From WJKG01 sp964627305 (lineage in GTDB: Bacteria; Zixibacteria; MSB-5A5; GN15; FEB-12), in contig CAZVHP010000002.1 in the NCBI GenBank assembly GCA_964627305.1, forward strand, positions 124,001 through 188,000: a stretch of 64,000 nucleotides of DNA, in the 5' to 3' direction. Shown here one piece after another: positions 33,454-41,970 of the stretch. The position numbers and the translations under genes are program-made. The first letter of the stretch is position 1; each line of letters begins with the position of its first letter. The notes below the pieces were generated by a model. The model made no database searches and had not been told where the DNA came from. It worked only from the letters and a program-made list of their open reading frames with translations.

Positions 33454-34101
33454 ATGTATGAGTTCTCACGTGGGCCGCTGGTCTGGATAGCGTTTATCGT
33501 CTTTGTCGGCGGAACCATTTATCGCGTGATCAGGGTATATCAGGACTCGAAGAAGGAGCGGGTGGTGCACCCGTATATGAGTCTCCGTCACGGGATACGC
33601 TCGATCGCCCACTGGCTGATTCCGTTCGGTGCCCGCAATATGAGAATGCGTCCGCTGTTTACGATCCTGTCGTTCCTGTTTCACCTGTGTTTGCTGCTCA
33701 CACCGATATTCCTTCTGGGACATGTGATGCTCTTTGAGCAGTCGTGGGGTGTGAGCTGGTGGACGCTTCCCGACTCGCTGGCCAACGTCATGACGATTGT
33801 CGTGGTACTGGTCGTGATCGTTTTCGGACTTCGTCGGATTGCCCATCCGGTGGTTCGGTTTGTCACTCGGGTCAGTGACTGGGTCCTGCTGGTGATTGTC
33901 GCGGGGCCGTTTGTCACCGGACTGATGGCCTACTATCAGTTTCTGGACTATCGCACGGTCATGATTGTCCACATGTGGTCGGGAGCGCTCTGGCTGATGG
34001 TTATCCCGTTCACACGGATCGTGCATATGATCTTCTTCCCCTTCACCCGCGCGTACATGGGCAGCGAATTCGGGCATGTGCGTAACGCACGCGACTGGTA
34101 G
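33454..34101 (+). CDS. hmcE: Cytochrome b-type membrane subunit (HmcE/TmcC-like)
   Basis: 215 residues with about five hydrophobic helices (for example WIAFIVFVGGTIYRVI, FLFHLCLLLTPIFLLG, TIVVVLVVIVFGLRRI). Histidines suited to haem b binding are in FHLCLLL and VHMWSGALW. It is related to the NarI/DsrM/HmcE/TmcC family, which passes electrons between quinone or periplasmic cytochrome and a cytoplasmic CCG-domain partner. The partner is the next gene, 16 bases away. Confidence 0.85.
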   Translation: MYEFSRGPLVWIAFIVFVGGTIYRVIRVYQDSKKERVVHPYMSLRHGIRSIAHWLIPFGARNMRMRPLFTILSFLFHLCLLLTPIFLLGHVMLFEQSWGVSWWTLPDSLANVMTIVVVLVVIVFGLRRIAHPVVRFVTRVSDWVLLVIVAGPFVTGLMAYYQFLDYRTVMIVHMWSGALWLMVIPFTRIVHMIFFPFTRAYMGSEFGHVRNARDW

Positions 34102-34117
34102 GCAGCTGTAAGGAGGC

Positions 34118-35455
34118 ATGGTGAAATTCAAGACAACGCCGGAGAGCCTGGTCAAAGATTCGGGGCTTGATGAGTCGATAAAGAAGCTGACGCCGGAGCG
34201 TATTGCCCAGGTGATCAATCGGGTGCTGACCAGAGAAAACTCCGCCCGACTGCAGGTCTATCTGGATACCTGTGTGCACTGTGGTCTGTGTGCCGAGGCC
34301 TGCCATACATACGTATCACGAGACAAGGACCCGTTGTTTGCGCCGGTCTCCAAGGTCAGACAGACCCTGTGGGAGATGGTGGAACGCAAGGGGAATGTCG
34401 ACGGGGAGTTTCTGCGCAATGCCGCCCGTATCGCATTCACAGAATGTGGGGTGTGTCGACGCTGCAGTATGTACTGCCCCTTCGGTATTGACATGGCTTA
34501 TCTGCTCCTTATCGTCCGCCGTATCTGTTCGCTGCTGGGGGTTGTGCCCGTTTACCTCCAGGATACGACTAACTCGCATGCTGTAAGCAGCAATCAGATG
34601 TGGGTGCAGCAGGATGAGTGGATCGACACGCTGCAATGGCAGGAAGAGGAGGCGCAGGCGGAGCTTAGTTCGGTGCGGATTCCTCTGGAGAAAGAGGGCG
34701 CTGATGTCATGTATTCGGTGATCGCACCCGAGCCGAAGATTCTCGCGCAGTTGCTGGGCAACATGGCCATTATCTTCAAGGCCGCCGGTGAGGACTGGAC
34801 CATGCCTGCAACCGATGGCTGGGACAACTCCAATATGGCCATGTATAGCGGCGATTTCGAGGTCATGGGGAGGGTCGAGCGCCTGCACTGGGAGACGGCG
34901 GCGCGTTTGAAGGTCAAAAGGATCGTCATGGGCGAGTGCGGCCATGCTTTTCGCGGGGCGGTGTATGACGGCCCGCGCTGGCTGAGCTGGCAGTATCCAC
35001 CTATTCCGATGGTGCATGCCATCGAGTACTATTATGACCTGCTTTCATCCGGGCGCATCAGGATCAAACAGAAGTACAAAGAGCACGTGACCATTCAGGA
35101 CCCGTGCAACACCGTCCGTGGCCGTGGCCTGGGCGATAAACTGCGCTACGTGGTTGACGCGCTTTGTGAGAAGTTCACCGATGTCAACCCGAAGCAGGAA
35201 CACAATTACTGTTGCGCTGCCGGAGGTGGAGTCATCAACTGCGGTCCCCCCTGGAAACGGTCTCGCATGGTGTCCAACCGTGTCAAGGCAGAGCAGTTGG
35301 CAAAGACCGGGGCCGAGGTGGTCATCACGCCCTGTCACAACTGCCACAGCGGAATCGAGGACATTATCGGGTTCTATAATCTGGGGATGCATGTGAAATT
35401 CATCAATGAGATCATGGTCGAGTGTATGGAGAAGCCGGAGGAATCGCAGGGATGA
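34118..35455 (+). CDS. hmcF: Iron-sulfur CCG-domain subunit (HmcF/TmcB-like, HdrD-related)
   Basis: 445 residues. Two 4Fe-4S motifs (CVHCGLCAEACHTY near 48-61 and CGVCRRCSMYCPFG near 111-124) are followed by two cysteine-rich CCG domains: one ending in GECGHAFRG and one with YCCAAGGG and PCHNCHSG. This is the architecture of HdrD, DsrK, HmcF and TmcB, where the CCG domains bind a catalytic or relay cubane. AGGAGG is only one base before ATG 34118, so GTG 34121 is an equally likely start. The stop overlaps the next start by four bases (ATGA). Confidence 0.9.
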   Translation: MVKFKTTPESLVKDSGLDESIKKLTPERIAQVINRVLTRENSARLQVYLDTCVHCGLCAEACHTYVSRDKDPLFAPVSKVRQTLWEMVERKGNVDGEFLRNAARIAFTECGVCRRCSMYCPFGIDMAYLLLIVRRICSLLGVVPVYLQDTTNSHAVSSNQMWVQQDEWIDTLQWQEEEAQAELSSVRIPLEKEGADVMYSVIAPEPKILAQLLGNMAIIFKAAGEDWTMPATDGWDNSNMAMYSGDFEVMGRVERLHWETAARLKVKRIVMGECGHAFRGAVYDGPRWLSWQYPPIPMVHAIEYYYDLLSSGRIRIKQKYKEHVTIQDPCNTVRGRGLGDKLRYVVDALCEKFTDVNPKQEHNYCCAAGGGVINCGPPWKRSRMVSNRVKAEQLAKTGAEVVITPCHNCHSGIEDIIGFYNLGMHVKFINEIMVECMEKPEESQG

Positions 35456-37017
35456 GCACGCAAACAGGACGAACGCCGTGGACTCGCCCGAATAGCTCAG
35501 CACCGCTGGCGGTTGCCGTGTTTGTGGTGTTGGTGTGCGCTCTGATTGGCGGTTGCGGTGACTCGGAGGCGACCGGGCCGGTGCCACGCTCGGACCTGAT
35601 CGTTATCGATGCCATGAGTCAGTTTGGCAGCCTGGACCGACCGGCTGTTGTCTATCCGCATGATGCCCACACGGTCACCCTCCAGCTTGTCGGCGATAGC
35701 TGCAGCCGCTGTCACCTGACAACCGAGCAGGGTGAGATGTCGTTGCTGTTCAACCGGCTGGCCGACAATAGTCACGATCAGGTCATGGAAGCCTATCACG
35801 CCGGGTGCATCGACTGCCACGTCAGCACAGTCGATGAGGGACGAGCAGCCGGCCCGGTCACGTGCGGCGAGTGTCATACGAGGAGTCCCAAGTACGTCTC
35901 CAGTCGGGTGCCCATGCAGATGGACAAATCTCTGCACTACATCCACATCGCGGCCACCGACAACGAGTGCGGCCGTTGTCACCATCAGTTTGACTCCACC
36001 GAGCAGAAGCTCGTCTATGTCAAGGGGCAGGAGAGTTCCTGCCGGGACTGCCACCGTCAGGTGGAGCAGGAGGGTGTTATCTCGTTCGGTGTCGCCTCAC
36101 ACCGACAGTGTCTCAGTTGTCACGCCGAGATGAACCAGGGGCGCCTGCAGTGTATGGGTTGCCACAGTGCTGCTCAGCAGCTTACGATGAAAACCGTGGA
36201 TGATCCACCGCGCCTTCAGCGCGGACAGCCCGACTTCATTTTGCTGGCCGCCAATCCAAAGGAGCGTCACCAGAGCAAGCTCAGGACGGTGCCGTTCTCA
36301 CATGTCGGGCATGAAGGTTTCACGGACAACTGCCGGGTCTGTCACCACGAGAGCCTGCGGGCGTGCAGTGACTGCCATCTGCTCGAGGGGAACATGTATG
36401 CCGGTGGCGTCACCCTGCAGCAGGCGATGCACGATCTGGTCTCCGAGCACAGTTGTGTCGGGTGTCATAATCAGCAGAAGGAGGTCGGCGAGTGCCTCTC
36501 CTGTCACGGACTGATGGAACAGGGGCGTCTTGTGGAGTCTACCTGCGTGACCTGCCATGCCGGCCCGCTTCCGGAGAACCTGGAGCAGGCGCGCTCGCGG
36601 TATCGCTCCCTTGATCAGTTCCGTCCGACCGAGGCGCAGCGCCGGTTGTCATTTGTTGGTGCTGATATACCGGATACGGTGCGGATTGGCAGTCTGCAGA
36701 AGGAATATCAACCGGCCTGGATGCCGCACAAAGAGATAGTCGACACGCTGTTGGCGGTGATCGACAACAACCGCATTGCAACGTACTTCCACGGTTCCCG
36801 GGACGTTATGTGTCAGGGATGCCATCATCATTCGCCGGTCGGGCAACGTCCGCCGCTGTGCGAGAGTTGCCACGGTACACCGTTTGACCCACACAATCTC
36901 ACCCGGCCCGGCTTGTATGGTGCTTTCCATCGCCAGTGTATAGGGTGTCATGAACAGATGGACATTGGCACAGCCACTGACTGCGTACGTTGTCATGCGC
37001 CGATCCAGGGGAGCTGA
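35452..37017 (+). CDS. hmcA: Sixteen-haem cytochrome c lipoprotein (HmcA-like)
   Basis: 521 residues from ATG 35452 (ATGA overlap with the previous gene). N-terminal signal with lipobox ALIGGC, so Cys35 is probably lipidated. I count sixteen CxxCH haem motifs, from CSRCH and CIDCH at the N-terminal side to CIGCH and CVRCH near the end, plus extra histidines for axial ligation. Sixteen is the number in Desulfovibrio HmcA, the periplasmic high-molecular-weight cytochrome. The lipid anchor differs from soluble HmcA and would hold the electron wire at a membrane surface. Confidence 0.92.
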   Translation: MSTQTGRTPWTRPNSSAPLAVAVFVVLVCALIGGCGDSEATGPVPRSDLIVIDAMSQFGSLDRPAVVYPHDAHTVTLQLVGDSCSRCHLTTEQGEMSLLFNRLADNSHDQVMEAYHAGCIDCHVSTVDEGRAAGPVTCGECHTRSPKYVSSRVPMQMDKSLHYIHIAATDNECGRCHHQFDSTEQKLVYVKGQESSCRDCHRQVEQEGVISFGVASHRQCLSCHAEMNQGRLQCMGCHSAAQQLTMKTVDDPPRLQRGQPDFILLAANPKERHQSKLRTVPFSHVGHEGFTDNCRVCHHESLRACSDCHLLEGNMYAGGVTLQQAMHDLVSEHSCVGCHNQQKEVGECLSCHGLMEQGRLVESTCVTCHAGPLPENLEQARSRYRSLDQFRPTEAQRRLSFVGADIPDTVRIGSLQKEYQPAWMPHKEIVDTLLAVIDNNRIATYFHGSRDVMCQGCHHHSPVGQRPPLCESCHGTPFDPHNLTRPGLYGAFHRQCIGCHEQMDIGTATDCVRCHAPIQGS

Positions 37018-37050
37018 TCATGTTGAGGATGAGGTGCTAAGGAGCAGGTA

Positions 37051-38106
37051 ATGAGTATATCGCGACGCAAATTTCTCGGTTGGGTGGGAGCGGCCGGTAT
37101 CGCTGCCACCGCCGCCACGAAGTCCAGGGCCGCCCACGCCGAGTTCGAGGGCTACCCCGAGAGCTACGCGGTGTTGCATGATTCGACGCTGTGTATCGGG
37201 TGTCGCTCCTGTGAGCGTGCCTGCAACGAGGTGAACGATCTGCCGAAGCCCGCGACGCCGTTCGATGATCTGTCTGTTCTTGACAAGAAGCGCCGGACCG
37301 ATGCCGCGAGCTACACGGTGGTCAACAAATACGGCCAGGTGCCCGGCGAGAATCGCCCTGTCTTTCGCAAGGATCAGTGTAACCATTGTCTGGAACCTGC
37401 CTGTGCCTCGTCATGCTTCGTCGGCGCGTTCACCAAGACGCCGGAAGGCGCTGTTATCTGGGACGAGAGCGTGTGCGTGGGGTGTCGCTACTGCCTGATC
37501 GCCTGTCCGTTCAACATCCCTGCCTATGAATATGATGAACCGTTGACACCTCGCGTTATGAAATGCACCATGTGTCACCCCCGGATTGAGCAGGGATTGC
37601 TGCCCGGCTGTGTGGAAGCCTGCCCGATGGAGGCACTGACTTTCGGGGCACGTTCCGACCTGCTGCTCATTGCCCGCGAGCGGATTCGCAAGTACCCCGA
37701 TCGGTATGTCAATCATATCTACGGTGAGCGCGAGATGGGTGGTACAAGCTGGCTGTACATTACCGGCCGCAAACCATCGGAGGTGGGTCTGCGGGAAGAT
37801 CTGGGCACGACCCCGGCCCCGGAGTTGACCTCGGGGGCACTGCTGATGGTGCCGATCGTGATCGGCATGTGGCCCGCGTTGCTTGGGGGGATCTACAAGA
37901 TCAGCCAGCGCAAGGACCGTATTGCGCGCGAACAACTGGTCGCTGCTGTCAAGGCGCAGAAGGAGCAGAGTGACAAGGAACGTGAGGAAGCTGTCAAAGC
38001 GACCAAGGCTTCGGCGCAGCAACAGCAGGAGAAGGCGATAGAGAAGGCGGTGAAGAAGGCTCTCGAAGAGGCCGCCGAGTCAGGTGACAGCAAGGAGGAG
38101 AAATAG
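37051..38106 (+). CDS. hmcB: Periplasmic ferredoxin-like subunit with membrane anchor (HmcB-like)
   Basis: 351 residues. Twin-arginine signal SRRKFLGWVG at residues 4-13. Four 4Fe-4S motifs: CIGCRSCERAC, CNHCLEPACASSC, CVGCRYCLIAC and CTMCHP...GCVEAC. A hydrophobic segment near 270-290 (LLMVPIVIGMWPALLGGIY) anchors it, and the tail is a Lys/Glu/Ala-rich coiled coil about 50 residues long. It is of the DmsB/HmcB/NrfC type, linking the multihaem cytochrome to the NrfD-like membrane subunit encoded next. AAGGAG precedes the ATG. Confidence 0.9.
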   Translation: MSISRRKFLGWVGAAGIAATAATKSRAAHAEFEGYPESYAVLHDSTLCIGCRSCERACNEVNDLPKPATPFDDLSVLDKKRRTDAASYTVVNKYGQVPGENRPVFRKDQCNHCLEPACASSCFVGAFTKTPEGAVIWDESVCVGCRYCLIACPFNIPAYEYDEPLTPRVMKCTMCHPRIEQGLLPGCVEACPMEALTFGARSDLLLIARERIRKYPDRYVNHIYGEREMGGTSWLYITGRKPSEVGLREDLGTTPAPELTSGALLMVPIVIGMWPALLGGIYKISQRKDRIAREQLVAAVKAQKEQSDKEREEAVKATKASAQQQQEKAIEKAVKKALEEAAESGDSKEEK

Positions 38107-39309
38107 ATGGCCGACACGGCAGTGACCACGAGCGCTGAACACGCGGCCGAGGCACCCTCGCCCGCGAAACGACCGCTGTTCAGCCCCTTCAATATCATCG
38201 CGGCCCTGATTCTGCTGGCCACGGCGCCGTTTGCCATCCTGCGCTTCACCGGTGGGCTGGGCGCTGTCACCGCGCTGGATCATACCAACCCGTGGGGAAT
38301 CTGGATCGGGTTTGACCTGTTGACAGGTGTCGCGCTTGCGGCCGGCGGCTACGTTACCTCTGCGGCTTTCTACATCTTCGGCAAGGAGGAATATCACTCT
38401 GCTGTCCGTCCCGCCATCCTGACAGGCTTTCTGGGTTATGGGCTGGTGGTCTTCGCGCTGCTGTTTGATGTCGGCCGTCCCTGGCGCCTGCCCTATCCGT
38501 TCTTCGTCAGCCAGGGGGTTACCTCAGTCATGTTCGAGGTAGGTGCCTGCGTAGCCCTGTATCTGACGGTGCTGTTTCTGGAGTTTTCGCCCGCCGCCAT
38601 GGAATGGCTGGGCCTGAAGAAGGTTCGCTGGATAGTGGTCAAACTGACCATCCTGCTGACCATTCTGGGCGTGTTGCTTTCGACCTTGCACCAGTCATCA
38701 CTGGGAGCCATGTACCTGTTGGCTCCCTCCAAACTGCATCCGCTGTGGTATTCAACGTATCTGCCGGTGTACTTCTTCGTGTCAAGTATCGCGGCGGGGC
38801 TGTCAATGATCATATTCGAGAGCACGATGGCGCACCGGTATTTCTCGCACCTGATGGACCAGCGGCACAAGGACGAACGCAACAAGATTGCCCTTGGTTT
38901 CGGTCGGGCAGCAGCGCTTGTCCTGGCGGCGTATTCCTCAATCAAGATCTTCGGTATTGCCGCTGACAACAACTGGGCGTATCTGCTCACCGGCTATGGT
39001 CTGTGGTACCTGGTCGAGTTGGTCGGGTTTGTCATGGCCCCGGCGTTCTTGTTCGCCGTAGGTGTGCGCGATCGCAACTTCGGACTGATCCGCGTCTGTG
39101 CCATCTGGACAGTGCTGGGGATCGTGCTCAACCGCTTCAATGTCTCTCTGATAGCGTTTAACTGGCACCTGCCCTCGGCCGAGCGGTACTTCCCGGCGCT
39201 GGGTGAATTCGCCATATCCATCTTCATTGTGACGCTGGGGATCGTGGTCTATCGCTTCATTGTGACGCGCATGCCCATCCTGTACCACCATCCTGATTAC
39301 CACGACTGA
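38107..39309 (+). CDS. hmcC: NrfD/PsrC-family membrane subunit (HmcC-like)
   Basis: 400 residues with about ten membrane helices, including FNIIAALILLATAPFAILRF and the conserved early segment ALDHTNPWGIWIGFDLLTGVALAAGGY. The ATG follows the hmcB stop directly, with AAGGAGGAG inside hmcB as ribosome-binding site. NrfD-type proteins carry no cofactor and form the quinone site and possible proton path in Hmc, Qrc and alternative complex III. Confidence 0.92.
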   Translation: MADTAVTTSAEHAAEAPSPAKRPLFSPFNIIAALILLATAPFAILRFTGGLGAVTALDHTNPWGIWIGFDLLTGVALAAGGYVTSAAFYIFGKEEYHSAVRPAILTGFLGYGLVVFALLFDVGRPWRLPYPFFVSQGVTSVMFEVGACVALYLTVLFLEFSPAAMEWLGLKKVRWIVVKLTILLTILGVLLSTLHQSSLGAMYLLAPSKLHPLWYSTYLPVYFFVSSIAAGLSMIIFESTMAHRYFSHLMDQRHKDERNKIALGFGRAAALVLAAYSSIKIFGIAADNNWAYLLTGYGLWYLVELVGFVMAPAFLFAVGVRDRNFGLIRVCAIWTVLGIVLNRFNVSLIAFNWHLPSAERYFPALGEFAISIFIVTLGIVVYRFIVTRMPILYHHPDYHD

Positions 39310-39326
39310 TCGCAAGGAACCACATT

Positions 39327-39476
39327 ATGGACGGCACCATATACACACTTCAGGAATTCATGATGCGCACCAAGGGGATCGTGTATATCCTCGCGATTGG
39401 ATTCCTGATCGGCTTTACAGCCTTCTGGCATTTTCTGTTTAGTCGCGAGCCGCGCGAGGAGACGGACCGGGATTAG
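39327..39476 (+). CDS. hmcD: Small single-helix membrane protein (HmcD-like)
   Basis: 49 residues from ATG 39327 to TAG 39474-39476, 17 bases after hmcC, with AAGGA before it. It begins DGTIYTLQEFMMRTKGIVYI and has one hydrophobic helix (IVYILAIGFLIGFTAFWHFL), then a charged tail. Size, N-terminal TLQEF...TKG pattern and place after hmcC match HmcD, the tiny membrane subunit of the Desulfovibrio Hmc complex. It completes the seven-gene operon. Confidence 0.75.
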   Translation: MDGTIYTLQEFMMRTKGIVYILAIGFLIGFTAFWHFLFSREPREETDRD

Positions 39477-39482
39477 CGGCTG

Positions 39483-39788
39483 TTACTTGTCGGCCATCTC
39501 AACGCCTCTCACATCAGGGCGCATGAACAAATAGGGCATTCCCTGAAAGTATCCGCGTGTCGGCGTAATCACAAGATACAGCTTCGATTCCATAATTGCT
39601 ACCACCTCCTCCGGGGGCGCGTCGGGCTCGAGGTTGGCATAGTGCCTGCCGACTTCGATCCGCATCTTCGGCTGGTGGCGGGACATGGGATTGACCGTGA
39701 TCGCACGTATCCGGGTATCGTACACCGGCACCTTGAGCGTTCTGACAAGATGGGCGCGAAGGTGCTCGAGTTCGTCGGCCGAGAGCAT
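39483..39788 (-). CDS. Small unknown protein downstream of the cNMP-aspartase
   Basis: 101 residues, mixed alpha/beta, no signal peptide. It starts MLSADELEHLRAHLVRTLKV. The core includes KMRIEVGRHYANLEPDAPPE and YLVITPTRGYFQG, and no cysteines occur. I know no family. It lies three bases after the aspartase gene on the same strand, so it is co-transcribed and may modulate that enzyme. Its end is six bases from the end of hmcD. Confidence 0.7.
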   Translation of the reverse strand: MLSADELEHLRAHLVRTLKVPVYDTRIRAITVNPMSRHQPKMRIEVGRHYANLEPDAPPEEVVAIMESKLYLVITPTRGYFQGMPYLFMRPDVRGVEMADK

Positions 39789-39791
39789 TGG

Positions 39792-41657
39792 CTACTCCCT
39801 CCTGATCCCGATCATGTTTTCCGGCGCCAGCAGTCGGTTTAGCTCTTCGCGGGAGAGCAACTGCTTTTCCAGCACCAGGTCGTACACGCTCTGGCCGCTT
39901 TCCAGGGCCTCCTTCGCCACCTGGCTGCTGATTTCGTATCCCAGCACCGGGTTCAGGGCGGTTACCAAACCGATGGAGTTCTCCACGTGGAACCGGCATA
40001 CATCGGCATTGGCCGTGATTCCTGCCACGCAGCGGTGGTGCAGGGTGGCCATGCCGTTCTTGAGCATCTCGATCGACTCGAACAGACTCTGTGCGATTAC
40101 CGGTTCGAACACGTTCAGTTCCAGTTGTCCCCCCTCGGCGGCGAGAGTGACGGTCAGGTCGTTGCCGATCACTTTGAAGGCGATCTGGTTGACGACCTCC
40201 GGGATCACCGGGTTGACCTTGCCGGGCATGATGGAGGAACCGGGCTGCATTTTTGGCAGATTGATTTCGTTGAGACCGGCGCGTGGCCCGGAGGAGAGCA
40301 AGCGCAGGTCATTGCAGATTTTCGAGAGTTTCACCGCCAGTCGCTTGATGGCTGAGGAATACATCACGAAGGCTCCCGTGTCTGAGGATGCCTCGACAAG
40401 ATCCGGCGCCAGATGCACCGGGAGGCTCGTGATTTCGCGCAGGTGGGAGATCACGCGATCGGGGTAGCGCGGGTCGGCGTTGATCCCGGTTCCGATGGCG
40501 GTTCCCCCCATATTGACTTCAAGAAACAGGTCGGCGTTGACCGACAGCCTGTCAATTTCTTCAGTGAGGGTATTGGCCCAGGCCTGAAACTCCTGGCCGA
40601 GTGTCATCGGGACGGCATCCTGAAGCTGTGTGCGGCCCATCTTGATTATGCCCGAGAACTCGGCGGCCTTGGTCGTGAAGGCATCGGCGAGCTGTCGCAG
40701 GACCTTGAGAAGCTTGGCGTTGCTGCGAATCAGCGCAATCTTGAGCGCCGTCGGATAGACATCATTGGTAGACTGGGAAAGGTTGACATGGTTATTGGGA
40801 TGGCAGTGAGTGTATTCACCCTTCTCGTAACCGAGAATTTCCAGCGCCCGATTGGCAATCACCTCGTTGGCATTCATGTTGGTTGAGGTACCGGCGCCTC
40901 CCTGAATCATATCCACCACAAAATGGGTGTGCCACCGTTGACCGAGAACCTCCTGACAGGCCTGAACGATGGCATCGGCGACGGGCGTGCTGAGCAGTCT
41001 TAAATCATGATTGGCTCTCGCGGAAGCCATCTTAACCATTGCCAGTGCCTCGATCAGGTCCGGAAAGTGCGTGAGGGAAACGCCGCTGATATTGAAATTC
41101 TCCAGCGCCCGCAGTGTCTGGATGCCATAGTAGAACTCGTGGGGTACCTCCCGCTCACCCAGCAGATCGTGCTCGCGGCGGGTTCTCCCGGAGATGTACT
41201 GGGCGGCCGCATCGACAACGCGGGTACTGGCCTGACGCATGCGCCGCGAAATGGTACGAGCCACCTGCGAGAGAACCTTGGTACCCAGCAATGGCTGGTG
41301 CGAGGCGAGGTCATTGAACCGATCACGGTTGATGGCTACTGCCTCGGTGGGCAGCAGAGCACGGGCAGTAGTGGAATGCGGGTAGTCGTCCATGAGGGCG
41401 CCCTCGCCAAGGAAATCATACTGGCCGAACAGCGACAGCCGTTTCTCTTCACCATAGAGGGTCCGCTTGAACAGCTCGATCTCGCCCGAGAGAATCAGCC
41501 ACAAATGGCGGCGGGTGCTGTTCTCTTCGAAGACTATCTCGCCCTGCGCAAAGTCGCGCACTTCGGCAATCGCGGCCAGTTGTTCCAGTTCTGTGTCGGT
41601 CAGATCGCGAAACAGCGCTATTTGCTTCAGAAATGCGCTAAGCTGCAGATCGTTCAT
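39792..41657 (-). CDS. aspA: Aspartate ammonia-lyase fused to an N-terminal cyclic-nucleotide-binding domain
   Basis: 621 residues. Residues 1-145 form a cNMP-binding beta-roll (FAQGEIVFEENSTRRHLWLI, LFGQYDFLGEGALMDDYPHS) without helix-turn-helix. Residues 160-621 are a full aspartase/fumarase lyase: GTSTNMNANE (256-265), SQSTNDVYP (294-302) and the catalytic signature GSSIMPGKVNP (473-483). The text after it, VIPEVVNQIAFKVIGND, is aspartase-type rather than fumarase-type. In the nucleotide cassette the usual Arg-Ser/Thr is replaced by His-Ser, so cAMP may not be the ligand. Start 41657 lies correctly downstream of the promoter at 41698-41726; the frame open to 41783 is upstream of it. Confidence 0.9.
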   Translation of the reverse strand: MNDLQLSAFLKQIALFRDLTDTELEQLAAIAEVRDFAQGEIVFEENSTRRHLWLILSGEIELFKRTLYGEEKRLSLFGQYDFLGEGALMDDYPHSTTARALLPTEAVAINRDRFNDLASHQPLLGTKVLSQVARTISRRMRQASTRVVDAAAQYISGRTRREHDLLGEREVPHEFYYGIQTLRALENFNISGVSLTHFPDLIEALAMVKMASARANHDLRLLSTPVADAIVQACQEVLGQRWHTHFVVDMIQGGAGTSTNMNANEVIANRALEILGYEKGEYTHCHPNNHVNLSQSTNDVYPTALKIALIRSNAKLLKVLRQLADAFTTKAAEFSGIIKMGRTQLQDAVPMTLGQEFQAWANTLTEEIDRLSVNADLFLEVNMGGTAIGTGINADPRYPDRVISHLREITSLPVHLAPDLVEASSDTGAFVMYSSAIKRLAVKLSKICNDLRLLSSGPRAGLNEINLPKMQPGSSIMPGKVNPVIPEVVNQIAFKVIGNDLTVTLAAEGGQLELNVFEPVIAQSLFESIEMLKNGMATLHHRCVAGITANADVCRFHVENSIGLVTALNPVLGYEISSQVAKEALESGQSVYDLVLEKQLLSREELNRLLAPENMIGIRRE

Positions 41658-41697
41658 TGTGTCGCCTCGCCAAATTTCTACAGTGTTCAATCGGCTA

Positions 41698-41726
41698 AGG
41701 ATAGGCGGCAAGTCGCTGTCTGGCAA
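41698..41726 (-). promoter_or_regulatory. Promoter of the cNMP-aspartase gene
   Basis: Reading on the minus strand: TTGCCA (41726-41721), 17 bases, TATCCT (41703-41698). Transcription would begin near 41691, 34 bases before the ATG at 41657. This excludes the longer upstream reading frame as coding. Confidence 0.65.
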
Positions 41727-41814
41727 GACTGAAAAGCCACCGGCTGTGCCCCACATTTGAGTGGTACAGCTACAGGTTGACACAACCGCATTGGGTTGCG
41801 AACCAGGTTATCGC

Positions 41815-41843
41815 TTGACGCGGGAGGCGGGCCGGCCTATATT
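41815..41843 (+). promoter_or_regulatory. Promoter of the large dockerin protein gene
   Basis: TTGACG (41815-41820), 17 bases, TATATT (41838-41843). Strong sigma70 match, about 120 bases before the ATG at 41971; the leader carries GGGAGGA before the start. Confidence 0.7.
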
Positions 41844-41970
41844 CTCATTAGGCAAAGGCTCGACAATCATACTTCCACAACATCTTATCGTCATCCGGGT
41901 CAGGGCCTGTTCTGAATATAAAAACACTGAATCCTACGCTCTTCACTCACCTGCAAGGGAGGAATGATTC

